DNA of 64,000 bases from Stappia sp. BW2. Lineage in GTDB: Bacteria > Pseudomonadota > Alphaproteobacteria > Rhizobiales > Stappiaceae. The stretch's first letter is position 1; each line of letters starts with the position of its first letter. Both the position numbers and the translations under genes were made by a program. Below, one piece after another: positions 11,271 through 20,080 of the stretch. The stretch covers positions 1-64,000 of the forward strand of contig NZ_VIRG01000093.1 in the NCBI RefSeq assembly GCF_008107695.1. Reading direction: 5' to 3'. The notes beneath the pieces are model-generated. The model was not told the origin of the DNA, searched no databases, and saw nothing but the letters and a program-made list of their open reading frames with translations.

Positions 11271-11770
11271 AAAAATCACGTCTTGTCAGACACTCAAGCT
11301 GCTTTCCAGTCTGGCGATGGCAATTCTCAATCCTGTACTTCAATCCTTTTTGAGCGCGATGCCCGAAGCCAGGACGTGTTCCGGTCCGGTGCAGTTGTGC
11401 AGCTTGTCCACTGCCCGGCAATATTTTGCGAATGCAATGCAACGAGAGGGGCGGCACACCCCTGGGCTCGCCGAACTACGTGACCAGCACGCTTGAGAAT
11501 CGTTTGGCCGCTTTGGCATTCCAGCGGCATCGAAACAGGATTTCGAGCACGTCTCCATTTCCGCCAATAGTCCGCCAGGGCCAGCATTTTACTCCGCAAA
11601 TGACGATCGCGGCGTCATCAGGATGCCACTTGCTTTTGGGCCTTGGTCGCTCCCGACGAGGGCTGCGCACGATATGCCGGCCAAACCGGTTCATCCATTG
11701 CGGATCGTTTCACGGCTGACACCAATGCCCGCCGCAGCAATCGCCTCACGGCTAGATCCAATCTCCACGC
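11269..11770 (-). pseudogene. Degenerate IS6-family transposase
   Basis: Three minus-strand frames together match an IS6/IS26-type transposase. The HTH-adjacent piece GIGVSRETIR ends at about 11691. The next frame (11476-11694) carries RERPRPKSKWHPDD, then WPWRTI.GNGDVLEIL and RNAKAAKRF, corresponding to the family's RPRP..W..DE, LWRAVD..G.VLDIL and RNAKAAKRF blocks with the first catalytic aspartate region. The third frame (11269-11457) ends with HRAQKGLKYRIENCHRQT, the counterpart of the family's KG.NNRAENSH motif that contains the catalytic glutamate. At least two frameshifts separate the pieces, so the gene is dead. Terminal inverted repeats were not found. It marks an old insertion at the left border of the alginate locus. 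Confidence 0.75.
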
Positions 11771-12014
11771 GCGAGCAGATGCATTCGGGGCATGGACTGA
11801 CCGTGCCCTCAAGAGGCGCCATGAACGCGAAAATGTCGGAAATCGCGGTTTCATCCAAACAAGTTTGCAAAGCTCTCAAAAGCTTTATCAGAAGTTAAAA
11901 CGCTAGAAATAAATGAATCCTCGCTCTTATCCGGGTCGTAATTTGATTTTCATATAAAAAAGTCAGTACAGCAGAGACTTCGCTGATTAAAAATTGGGCA
12001 GAGGGAAGTAACAG
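11771..12014. other. Border region upstream of the RTX/beta-helix gene
   Basis: The left half shows only traces of transposon-derived sequence. The right 100 bases are A+T rich and should hold the promoter of the RTX gene. A Shine-Dalgarno-like AGAGGGAAG lies just ahead of the ATG at 12015. Confidence 0.4.
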
Positions 12015-15000
12015 ATGTCGGACATTACCCCTATTCAAGAGTTGGATCCTGATTTTATTCAAAATCTATATATTTCTGCTCTCGCGAAGTATGCCGAATA
12101 TGGATCAGCGGATGCAGTCGACGAAATCAGAATCCTGTCGACGTCAGGGTATGTCTTGGACTACAGGCAGACATCCTTGTTGCAGAATATTGACCGGTTC
12201 GACATGACGGCCGCCAGCAACGGTGGTGTTGTCGTCCGGATTGACGCTCACATCCTCGATCAATCCGATGCCGGTCGCATCGACCTGCAGTTTGCGCAGC
12301 AGGGATACCATCGGGTCGATCTCATGGAAGCGGCTACAGGCGATGTCGTCATCGACGGCGCTGGCGAACTGGAGCTACGCGGTCTGCGGGGCGGAGAAGG
12401 TGGAGATAGTGCAGAAGGCGGAGACGGCGCGGTAACTTTCCACCTTGCGCAAGGGTCGGACTTCGATGTCACCGGGAGCCGCGGCGACGAGACCGTGATC
12501 GGCAACGAAGCGGATACTGTCTGGGATATGGGCAGTGGTGACGATGTCGTTGCCGGCGGTGGTGGTGTGGACACATATATTTTTGACAAGGGCCACGACA
12601 GTATCACAATTCGGGATTTTACTGTTGGTGAGGATGTCCTGGATCTACGAGGATATTCTTTTTTCAACCAGGATCATTTGTTCTCCCTCGCAGGGCAGGA
12701 GGGGGAGAATGTGGTTCTTCAGCTCTCGGGCGACGATGTTATCACCTTCGAAAACATCGATCTCGAGACGCTGTATGATGCCAACATTACATATCAGACA
12801 AATACTAATTATAATAATTCTGGTATTACCTCAGCGAGTGATACTATGTTTTCACAGCACGGGAATACTTACTACGTCGATACAGGGGTCAGTGTCGATG
12901 TCCTGAACGCTTTCATTGCAGATGCGCCGGCCGGATCAACTGTCATTCTTCGTGATGGCGTTCATCGGTTTACCGGCAGTCTTGTTATCGACAGGCCGGA
13001 CATCACGCTGAAAGGTGAGAGCGAGGCCGGAACAAAGCTGGTTTTCGATCTTGATCCGGACGTCTCGGGCGACGGTATCGTCGTCGGATCGCGTTCCATA
13101 CCGGAAGACATCACGACGGTCGCAAACGGCACGAATGAAAGTTCGACGGTCCTTTATCTGAAGGACGCGAGCCAGATTTCCTCGGGGGACTATCTCTATA
13201 TTTCCCAGGAGAACACGACCAGTTTCCTGCAGTCCCGTGGAGACACGGAGTATGACGCCGACCAGGCAGCAATATCGCCCTTTCGGGAAACCCTGGTCAA
13301 AGTCGTCGCCGTTAAAGGCAATAAAGTCTATCTGGAAAACGAGGTCGGGCAGAAGTTCGACGCCGGCAAGGCGACCGTCGGAAAGGTCGATCTGCTTGAA
13401 GACGTGAGTGTCCAGGATCTTACCATCACTTACGACCTCAGCGACTATCTTCCGACGAGCCTTCAGAACAGCCCAAATCATAATGATTTCGTGAATGTTA
13501 TACCGGAATTCACGCAGGCCGCAGGGATGCATGTCTACAGTACCTATGGTTTCGAAACCAAAGGCGTCTCGGTGATCAATGCCGCCAGCGATGGTTTCTG
13601 GTTTCAAAACAGTTTGTCTCTGACAGCAGACGATCTTTATACCAACGGCAGCTACAACAAGGGGACGGCGGGTAACGGCTACGGCATCCAGCTCTACGAG
13701 ACGTTTCACAGTAGTTTGTCGAGCCTGGAGCTGTTCAATAATCGCCATTCCTTCCTGTTTTCATCGTGGCATGCAGAAGACAACAACACGATCCACATCT
13801 CCGAAAGCAATCGCGACATCAATTTTCACGGCAGTTTCGACCACTCCAACACGGTGACCGTCGACAGGCTGGTGCTGGAATATCAGCCGGATCAGAACAC
13901 TGGTAGTGTGCGCGGCTACTGGACAGCGATCTCGCCCGGCGGCAAGGCTCATGTGGAGACCGACATCTACGGCGAGAACACGATCATTCTCAACTATGTC
14001 GTTGGCCATGATGCGGACGACTATCTGGTCGCTTCAGATACGCTTTACTACATGGCCGGCGGCGGGGGTGACGATGAACTGCACGGCAATGACCGCGAAA
14101 ACTATCTCGTCGGAGACGAAGGCAACGACCTGATCTACGCCGGAAACGGTAGTGACAAGGTGACGGGCGGTGACGGCGATGACACCATCATCGACGACCA
14201 TGGTCACGACGTGATCTACGGAAACAACGGCAACGACACGATTTCTTCGGGCATGGGCGAAGACTATATCAATGGAGGAAGTGGCAAGGACACCATCAAA
14301 TCCGGCTCGGGCAACGACACCGTTTATGGAGGATCGGACGACGACACCATTGAGGGCGAAGGAGGGAATGACCGGCTTTACGGGAACAGCGGCCACGACT
14401 GGATCAACGGCGGGGTCGGTAATGATCTGATAGAAGGCGGAGACGGCAACGACACGCTCTACGGCGGTTCCGGTGAAGATGACCTGAAGGGTGGTGATGG
14501 AGACGATCTGATTTCAGGTGGGTACAGCGACGACAGGCTCGACGGCGGCGACGGCAACGATACCCTCAAGGGAAATTCCGGGGCCGACTACATCACCGGG
14601 GGCAACGGCAACGACAAGCTTTACGGCGGTTCTGCCGGTGACCAGATGTATGGGGATGCCGGCAGCGACATTCTTTACGGCGACACCGGTCATGACGAGT
14701 TGCACGGCGGTTCCGGCGACGACAAGCTGAGCGGTGAGGTCGGTTCCGACAAGCTGTATGGCGATAACGGCAACGACCGGCTCTACGGTGCGACCGGTAA
14801 CGATCTTCTCGAAGGTGGCGCAGGAGATGACGTTCTGGATGGCGGCGACGATGATGACGTACTCGTCGGCGGTTCGGGAAATGACAGGCTCGTTGGCGGC
14901 GAAGGAGCAGATCAGTTCGTCTTTTTGCCCATGTCCCAAGGCGAGACGGACCGTATCCTTGATTTCCAAAGCGGTGAAGATCTGATCGACCTGTCCGGCA

Positions 15001-15137
15001 TGGACATCGGCGGGTTCAAGGACCTGGACTATTCTGCCTATGGCGATGGCGTGCAAATCGAATTCGATAACGGAGCTTCTATCATTCTCGACGACTTCAG
15101 ATTGGCCGATCTGCACCAGAGCGATTTTCTGTTTTAG
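12015..15137 (+). CDS. Secreted RTX protein with right-handed beta-helix (candidate polysaccharide epimerase/lyase)
   Basis: This is a 1040-residue protein without a Sec signal. The N-terminal 290 residues include a short RTX-like block (about 163-196). A right-handed parallel beta-helix domain runs from about 294 to 670; it contains RHSFLF (near 577) and RDINFHGS (near 600), motifs seen in secreted beta-helix polysaccharide-active proteins. An array of some 30 calcium-binding nonapeptides (GGxGxDxLxG) fills about 682-965. The C-terminus ends in an aliphatic/aromatic tail (QSDFLF) as in type I secretion substrates. The catalytic DPHD/DPHE motif of AlgE/AlgG epimerases is not visible, so the activity is open; location next to algL suggests alginate. 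The transporter pair at 45.8-48.8 kb is the likely exporter. Confidence 0.8.
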   Translation: MSDITPIQELDPDFIQNLYISALAKYAEYGSADAVDEIRILSTSGYVLDYRQTSLLQNIDRFDMTAASNGGVVVRIDAHILDQSDAGRIDLQFAQQGYHRVDLMEAATGDVVIDGAGELELRGLRGGEGGDSAEGGDGAVTFHLAQGSDFDVTGSRGDETVIGNEADTVWDMGSGDDVVAGGGGVDTYIFDKGHDSITIRDFTVGEDVLDLRGYSFFNQDHLFSLAGQEGENVVLQLSGDDVITFENIDLETLYDANITYQTNTNYNNSGITSASDTMFSQHGNTYYVDTGVSVDVLNAFIADAPAGSTVILRDGVHRFTGSLVIDRPDITLKGESEAGTKLVFDLDPDVSGDGIVVGSRSIPEDITTVANGTNESSTVLYLKDASQISSGDYLYISQENTTSFLQSRGDTEYDADQAAISPFRETLVKVVAVKGNKVYLENEVGQKFDAGKATVGKVDLLEDVSVQDLTITYDLSDYLPTSLQNSPNHNDFVNVIPEFTQAAGMHVYSTYGFETKGVSVINAASDGFWFQNSLSLTADDLYTNGSYNKGTAGNGYGIQLYETFHSSLSSLELFNNRHSFLFSSWHAEDNNTIHISESNRDINFHGSFDHSNTVTVDRLVLEYQPDQNTGSVRGYWTAISPGGKAHVETDIYGENTIILNYVVGHDADDYLVASDTLYYMAGGGGDDELHGNDRENYLVGDEGNDLIYAGNGSDKVTGGDGDDTIIDDHGHDVIYGNNGNDTISSGMGEDYINGGSGKDTIKSGSGNDTVYGGSDDDTIEGEGGNDRLYGNSGHDWINGGVGNDLIEGGDGNDTLYGGSGEDDLKGGDGDDLISGGYSDDRLDGGDGNDTLKGNSGADYITGGNGNDKLYGGSAGDQMYGDAGSDILYGDTGHDELHGGSGDDKLSGEVGSDKLYGDNGNDRLYGATGNDLLEGGAGDDVLDGGDDDDVLVGGSGNDRLVGGEGADQFVFLPMSQGETDRILDFQSGEDLIDLSGMDIGGFKDLDYSAYGDGVQIEFDNGASIILDDFRLADLHQSDFLF

Positions 15138-15167
15138 AAAAGCGGTCAGCGGTTGAAACAAAGAAAG

Positions 15168-15187
15168 GGGCCGGCAATTGCTGGCCC
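15168..15187. terminator. Bidirectional terminator between the RTX gene and algL
   Basis: A near-perfect palindrome (GGGCCGGCAATTGCTGGCCC, one G-T wobble) lies between two convergent genes, with an A-rich flank on the left and TTTCC-containing sequence on the right. It probably ends transcription from both sides. Confidence 0.6.
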
Positions 15188-15212
15188 ATTTCCGTCGTTA
15201 AATACCGTAAAC

Positions 15213-16421
15213 TCAGCGTACAAATAGCGTGGTGGTTTCCCCACCCAGATTTGTCGAATAGAGCGGTCTGCGTAGTTTCAGATCGTCGATGCGAAACACT
15301 TCCGCCTTGTCCGGGAAACGAGCCCTGTAGGGTTCGGCCCACGCAAACCGATCCCCCCGGTAATACCCGCCCGGACGTTTCGGGATCGGTATTTGTTTAT
15401 GGCCCGTCATCTTTTCGATTTCGCTCTCATCGAAGACCGATGTCATCAGGAAACGGACAAGACGATGGATCGCAGAATCGCAGAATGAATAGGCATCAAT
15501 GCCGTTGCTTTCCGCGATTTCGGCAATCAGGATAAGCGGTGCGAGCGCATGGTTATGATACTGACGTGCCCTCTTGCCACGTGCCAGTTCCAGCGGAAGC
15601 GTCCCGTTGTCCGCGATTTCGCACACACCCAGGCGGTAGCTCTCAACGCCCCACTCGAGAAAGTCCTTCCGGCCGGTCACGACGCCAATTGAAGCGACAG
15701 CCAATCCCCCCCAGTAGCGATGGTTCTGCCGGTTCGAGGCACGGTCCTCCGGGTCACCGTACACTTCCTCGATCAGGGGTTCTGCACGGCGAACAAACCA
15801 GTCCTGGATGAGCCTGACATCGATATCCTTCATCTGATCGGCGACGGGCATGACCTGCATCATGCCAAGCGCCAGGCCGGAGAGGACGCGCGTCGACGTC
15901 AGATAGGCCTGCCGCGTCTGCAATTTGGAAAGCGCGTCCGACTTTGCCCAGTCCTGAAGCCAGGTAAGGGCGCAGGCCGCGGCTTCAAGGTCGCCATTGG
16001 CGTGGAAACTGTTGGCCATGCGCACGACATCCGAAGCATAGGACCGTACAGCTTTCATCTTTGCCAGATAGACTTCCTGTGCCTTCGGATCGACCCTCGA
16101 ATGGGTCTCGTCGCCGGGGGTGTAAATGCTGCCGACATCAAGATCGATGACAGGCGCCGGTGTCGGTCTCGCACATACAAGTTCCTGCTGACGATACGGG
16201 CCGTCGTCGCGCACCTTGAACGGGAAGGCGAGCATTTTCATCTGGCCTTGCGCATCAGCGCTCTGGGATTTGGCAACAGAGTTCGAATTGCTGATAGCGA
16301 CGATCATGCGGCCGTCATCAGCCATCGCGGAAGTGGAGGTCCAGGACGCGGCAGCAAGGGTGACGGCAAACATCGCTCCCTGGATGCACAGGCGACCGGG
16401 GCCGATTGCTTTAACTGGCAT
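15213..16421 (-). CDS. algL: Alginate lyase AlgL-like protein (PL5), copy 1
   Basis: This periplasmic PL5 family protein (402 aa, signal peptide ending near TSAMA) is the last gene of the alg8 unit. AlgL degrades alginate that escapes into the periplasm. Conserved motifs are Q-N-H-R-Y-W (catalytic Asn/His) and the ARGKRARQYHNHAL block, which contains the Arg and Tyr equivalent to R249 and Y256 of Pseudomonas AlgL. The lysine of the Pseudomonas SKY motif is replaced: here residues 98-100 read S-I-Y, so activity may be altered. ATG at 16421 starts 12 bases after the upstream stop and begins a good signal peptide; an upstream in-frame ATG at 16469 would overlap the preceding gene. A paralogue lies at 37.2 kb. 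Confidence 0.88.
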   Translation of the reverse strand: MPVKAIGPGRLCIQGAMFAVTLAAASWTSTSAMADDGRMIVAISNSNSVAKSQSADAQGQMKMLAFPFKVRDDGPYRQQELVCARPTPAPVIDLDVGSIYTPGDETHSRVDPKAQEVYLAKMKAVRSYASDVVRMANSFHANGDLEAAACALTWLQDWAKSDALSKLQTRQAYLTSTRVLSGLALGMMQVMPVADQMKDIDVRLIQDWFVRRAEPLIEEVYGDPEDRASNRQNHRYWGGLAVASIGVVTGRKDFLEWGVESYRLGVCEIADNGTLPLELARGKRARQYHNHALAPLILIAEIAESNGIDAYSFCDSAIHRLVRFLMTSVFDESEIEKMTGHKQIPIPKRPGGYYRGDRFAWAEPYRARFPDKAEVFRIDDLKLRRPLYSTNLGGETTTLFVR

Positions 16422-16435
16422 TTTTCGACTTTCAT

Positions 16436-19333
16436 TCACTCTTGCAGGAAATTGGCTTTTTCGTCCCATTCAGCAGCCAGGGACGCATTCTTTTCGAAAA
16501 CGAAACCGAACTCGTAAGACCGGGCAACACGCTCGGCGGCAGTGCGATCTCCGGCTTGCGCTGCTTTGAGCATCCACTCCATGCCGCTCTCAAGATCCCG
16601 GTCTATCCCCATCTGTCCGTTCAGATAGATTTCGGCCAATCTGCGGAACAGCTCGGGATCGGCACTCTTTTCCGCGGCATCCAGTAGCAAGGAGACTGTC
16701 TGGGGGCCGTTGCTATCGCCAAATTTTCCCTTCGTGGATAGGTCGGCAAGCTTGATATAGAGCGGGGTGAGCTCGGATTGCAGGTCAGGGATTGCCCTGA
16801 CCTGAGACAAAAGCATTTCGATCTCATCGAAGTTCGAGTTCACTTTGCCTTGCGAAATGAAGCGCAGCAAGGAATAAGCGGCGTTGGCGCGTCCCGAGGC
16901 TGCAAGGTCTCTGTAGATCTTTGCGCCTTTTTCCGGGTCCGAGTCCGCCCAGACATCCTTTATATGGCCTTCGGCCAGGATAAACAGCGGCTTTTCCTGA
17001 CCAAGTTCAAGGGATTTTACCAGATAGGGTTCCGCTTGCTGCTTGTGGTCTTCTCCGAAGGCGCCCTTCCAGTAAGCCATGCCGATGTCGAGTGCAGCGA
17101 GCGGGTCGTTTTTTGCTATGTCGTTGGACCGTGCAAGCCAGTCATCCCTGTAAGCATTCGCCTCATCGCTGCCTATTTCCGAGAAAGCGGATGCAAGAGC
17201 CAGGGCGTCTCTGACACTGCAGACACCTTCCTGGCCGATTTCTGCCAGCGCGTCGACCGTATAGCCTTTGCTGGAAAAGCGAACGAGATCGATCTTTGCT
17301 TTCACGTAGCCCTCGTCCGCAGACTCTTCCAGCAGGTCGAGCGCCTCCAGCGTTGTTGCCTGGTTCGCCCCGGTTTCCAGCAAATTGTGAGCAAGCTGGA
17401 ATTGGTCGCTCGCCTCGTTAACAGTGGAGGCCTTGGCTGCGAATGTCTGCGCGAAAATCGGATCGAGGTCCGTTATCTGGAGCTCCCCCGCGGTCTTCTT
17501 GATGATGTCGAGCCGAGCAGCCTCGTTCATGTCCTTGGTAAATCGGCGCACGGCAAGTTCCCGGAAGATCTTTTGATGATCAAACGGGTTTCGAAGAGTG
17601 TAGGCGATCAACTGGTCGTATCGCTCCGGATCTGCGGGCAGATACTCGGTGCCCTTTTCATAGGCGAAGGCGAGCGCTGCGATAGCCTTCGCCGATCCGT
17701 CGTGAGCGGCTCTGCGCAGCAGCATCGTGCCGCGCGCCATCATTTTGGCGTCGTGTTTCAGCATTCCGGATCGCAGCATTTGCTGAGACAGTTCATACAT
17801 GCTCTCGGAAGACCCCAGGAAGGCTGCCTTGTCCATCCATGTCTCGGACACGTCGTGCTTGTAGGGTAGGCCTTCGCCGCAGCGATAGAGTTTGGAAAGA
17901 GTTCTTGCTGCAGCGGAATCTCCGCTGATGGCGGCAAATCGGTAGAGGCGGACCGCTTTGACGTAGTCCGCAGGCTGGCCGGGAATTAATTCACGCATGT
18001 AGAGATTGGCGGCTTCGCGAGCGGCGCCGTCATGCCCCAGCTCCGCGGACGCTTCAAATGCGGCAAGGGCGCGCTTGGGGTCATACACCGGGGTGTCCAG
18101 CATCAGCAGCTTGCCAAGGCCGTACAGCATTTCTTCCCGTTTTTCGCCTGCTGCCGCCGCCTTTTCATAGAATTTCGCAGCCAGTTCCGGCTGGAACCGG
18201 TGCCCATAGGAGCCGCGATAATATTTGGCGAGGACTTCATATGCCTTGGGCACCTCGGCTTCCGCAGCCTTAAGCAGGTAGTCCTCTCCGATTTGCTCCG
18301 ACGCGTTGGCAATAAGGCTCTTGATGTGAGCCTGCCCGACTTCCAGCATCGCTTTGGGGCGTCCCTTTTCCGCGGCGATCTTGAAGAGTTCGATTGATTT
18401 TTCCTGATTATAGTCGAAAAAGCGGCCAAGCTTCAGGCGCCGGCCAAGCAGTTCGGCGAGGACGCCGTCTCCAAGTTGCGCCTGGATCCGCAACCACGCG
18501 AGAGCCACATCATTCTGCTTGGTAATATATTTTTCCAGAAGGTAGAGATTGCCGATCTGAGAGAGATAGGAACAAGTGCCCTCGTTGACGATTTCCTGAA
18601 TCATGCGATTGAGGACATTGGTCATGCGAGCGCGTTTTTCCGCGACCGTCATCGCGAATTCGGGCCTGCCGGTATTGGCAAGTGTAATCAGCCCCTGTTC
18701 CGCCTCAAGATTACCGGCCCGTGCCGCAGCTGCATAAAGACGGGCCGCTTCCTCGAGGTTCTGCCGGTTCGCCGGTGCTTCCGGGCCGATATACCGGGCC
18801 ATAAGGGTGGCCGCTTTCACGGAGCCGGCGTCGATCGCCTGCTGCAAACTGTCGATCACTTCCTGGCTAAAGGCGTCCTTCTGGGCGTTGAGCACGTTCT
18901 CCGCCTGCGCCAGTCGCAGTTCAGCGACTTCGAAATCGTGCCGGTTCGTCTCGAGGTAAGCCAGGATTTTGCTGGCCGTTTCCGGGTCTGCAAAAACGCG
19001 ATCGCTGCCCTTGCTGTATTCGCGGGCAATCTTGAACAGATCGTCGCTCTTGCGATCCGTTTTCTCCCCGTTCCATTGTTCCCAGTCGGTTATCAGAGGC
19101 ACGCGGACAGAATCCCGCTCGCAGAGGGCCTTGTAATCGAGGTCCGGCGGCAAGATACCGATCACATCGAACAATTTTTCGTTCTTTGAAGCGGCGATAG
19201 ACGGAGAGACACCCGTGACGCCGACACCGAGCGCGCAGACTGTCGTCAGGGCAAGGCGTCTCAAGGAAACAGCGGTCGCCGGAAGTGCTTCGGTGCTGAA
19301 AGAAACCGAAAGTGCGCGCCTGAGAAAATCCAT
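16436..19333 (-). CDS. Giant periplasmic Sel1/TPR-repeat protein (965 aa)
   Basis: The product has an N-terminal signal region (cleavage near PSIAAS) and then consists almost entirely of Sel1-like helical repeats, recognisable as A....G.A.A...LA..Y..G spaced about 36 residues. Sel1 repeats build superhelical scaffolds; AlgK, the alginate lipoprotein of Pseudomonas, is a smaller member. It sits between algF and algL, with algL starting right behind it. A scaffold role in a trans-periplasmic alginate complex is inferred from position only. It is about twice the size of AlgK and has no lipobox. A strong hairpin precedes it, so its expression may be lower than that of the upstream genes. Confidence 0.8.
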   Translation of the reverse strand: MDFLRRALSVSFSTEALPATAVSLRRLALTTVCALGVGVTGVSPSIAASKNEKLFDVIGILPPDLDYKALCERDSVRVPLITDWEQWNGEKTDRKSDDLFKIAREYSKGSDRVFADPETASKILAYLETNRHDFEVAELRLAQAENVLNAQKDAFSQEVIDSLQQAIDAGSVKAATLMARYIGPEAPANRQNLEEAARLYAAAARAGNLEAEQGLITLANTGRPEFAMTVAEKRARMTNVLNRMIQEIVNEGTCSYLSQIGNLYLLEKYITKQNDVALAWLRIQAQLGDGVLAELLGRRLKLGRFFDYNQEKSIELFKIAAEKGRPKAMLEVGQAHIKSLIANASEQIGEDYLLKAAEAEVPKAYEVLAKYYRGSYGHRFQPELAAKFYEKAAAAGEKREEMLYGLGKLLMLDTPVYDPKRALAAFEASAELGHDGAAREAANLYMRELIPGQPADYVKAVRLYRFAAISGDSAAARTLSKLYRCGEGLPYKHDVSETWMDKAAFLGSSESMYELSQQMLRSGMLKHDAKMMARGTMLLRRAAHDGSAKAIAALAFAYEKGTEYLPADPERYDQLIAYTLRNPFDHQKIFRELAVRRFTKDMNEAARLDIIKKTAGELQITDLDPIFAQTFAAKASTVNEASDQFQLAHNLLETGANQATTLEALDLLEESADEGYVKAKIDLVRFSSKGYTVDALAEIGQEGVCSVRDALALASAFSEIGSDEANAYRDDWLARSNDIAKNDPLAALDIGMAYWKGAFGEDHKQQAEPYLVKSLELGQEKPLFILAEGHIKDVWADSDPEKGAKIYRDLAASGRANAAYSLLRFISQGKVNSNFDEIEMLLSQVRAIPDLQSELTPLYIKLADLSTKGKFGDSNGPQTVSLLLDAAEKSADPELFRRLAEIYLNGQMGIDRDLESGMEWMLKAAQAGDRTAAERVARSYEFGFVFEKNASLAAEWDEKANFLQE

Positions 19334-19368
19334 TTGTCGTACACCACGTCAACTGAAAACTGGAAAGA

Positions 19369-19395
19369 GGGCGGGAAGCTGCAAGCTTCCCGCCC
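19369..19395 (-). terminator. Strong hairpin between algF and the 965-aa Sel1 gene
   Basis: A perfect 12-bp inverted repeat (AGCTTCCCGCCC against GGGCGGGAAGCT) with a 3-base loop lies in the 70-base gap inside the operon. On the minus strand it is followed by TCTTTCC. It may terminate part of the transcripts or protect the upstream mRNA from 3' decay, giving a step-down for the Sel1 and algL genes. Confidence 0.65.
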
Positions 19396-19403
19396 GGGAT
19401 CGG

Positions 19404-20066
19404 TCATTGTTCCAGGGAATTGTTGCTGACCAGAAGTTTGTAGTTCCCCGAATCCTGGAAGAGGACCACGGTCGTGCCGATCTTCCGCTTCAGGCTGAAT
19501 TCGTCTGCGGCTGCCAAGGCGTTGCCGGACTGCTGAGCTTCAAAGCCCACGGTTGCCGCCTTCAATTGCCGGAAGGCTTCGCTGTCGGCGGAAACATTCT
19601 TGAAGGCCTTCACTGCCTTGCCACCGAGCACCAGTGCGAGATCGACGTCGGAGGTACCCGTGGCGTTATAGAAGTACAGGCCAGCGCGGGAAGGATTGCT
19701 GATTGGCTCGTCCTCGACCAGCACAGGCTCTGTTCCTGCTGCTGCCACGATCGTATAGAACTTGCCGGCTTCGAAGCTGAAGCTTGGGGACGCATCACGC
19801 ATCGACAGGTCATAGGTTCCGGCGTGAACGATCTTGTAAGGCGTAAGACCTTCTTCGGTCAGCAAATATTCGACCGAGCCGACACTGGCGACACCGGATG
19901 CGCGCTGGCCGTCGATGATACGGACAAAGGAGGAACCGGGAGGGGGAGGACTGTCATATAGTCCTTCGTCACCCGCACGTGCCGGGAGAAGCGCCGCGAA
20001 AGTCAGCGCGAAAAAGAGGGTCACAAGCGCCAGAGCGGATGCCTGTTTGGACGAGTACTTGAACAT
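19404..20066 (-). CDS. algF: Alginate O-acetylation protein AlgF
   Basis: AlgF is a periplasmic adaptor of the alginate O-acetylation machinery (AlgI-AlgJ-AlgX-AlgF). The product has a signal peptide ending ARA-G, then GLYDSPPPPGSSFVRI, matching the Pseudomonas ALYGPSAPKGSTFVRV start of mature AlgF. Two small beta domains follow, as in the family. Its length (220 aa) is normal. ATG at 20066 is preferred over GTG at 20084: GAGAG lies about 10 bases upstream. It follows algX by 14 bases. Confidence 0.9.
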   Translation of the reverse strand: MFKYSSKQASALALVTLFFALTFAALLPARAGDEGLYDSPPPPGSSFVRIIDGQRASGVASVGSVEYLLTEEGLTPYKIVHAGTYDLSMRDASPSFSFEAGKFYTIVAAAGTEPVLVEDEPISNPSRAGLYFYNATGTSDVDLALVLGGKAVKAFKNVSADSEAFRQLKAATVGFEAQQSGNALAAADEFSLKRKIGTTVVLFQDSGNYKLLVSNNSLEQ

Positions 20067-20080
20067 GATTATGCTTTCTC

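Noticed and set aside
12260..12667. 135-codon minus-strand ORF inside the RTX gene
   Set aside because: Composition is Pro/Ser/Thr-rich and follows the reverse of Gly/Asp codons; it is a shadow of the plus-strand gene.
14059..14910. Repetitive GGC/GAC-rich DNA considered as a tandem repeat or CRISPR-like array
   Set aside because: It is the coding sequence of RTX nonapeptides; units are degenerate and have no spacers.
14514..15161. 215-codon minus-strand ORF opposite the RTX repeats
   Set aside because: Its periodic Val/Ala pattern is just the complement of the nonapeptide repeat; no ribosome site.
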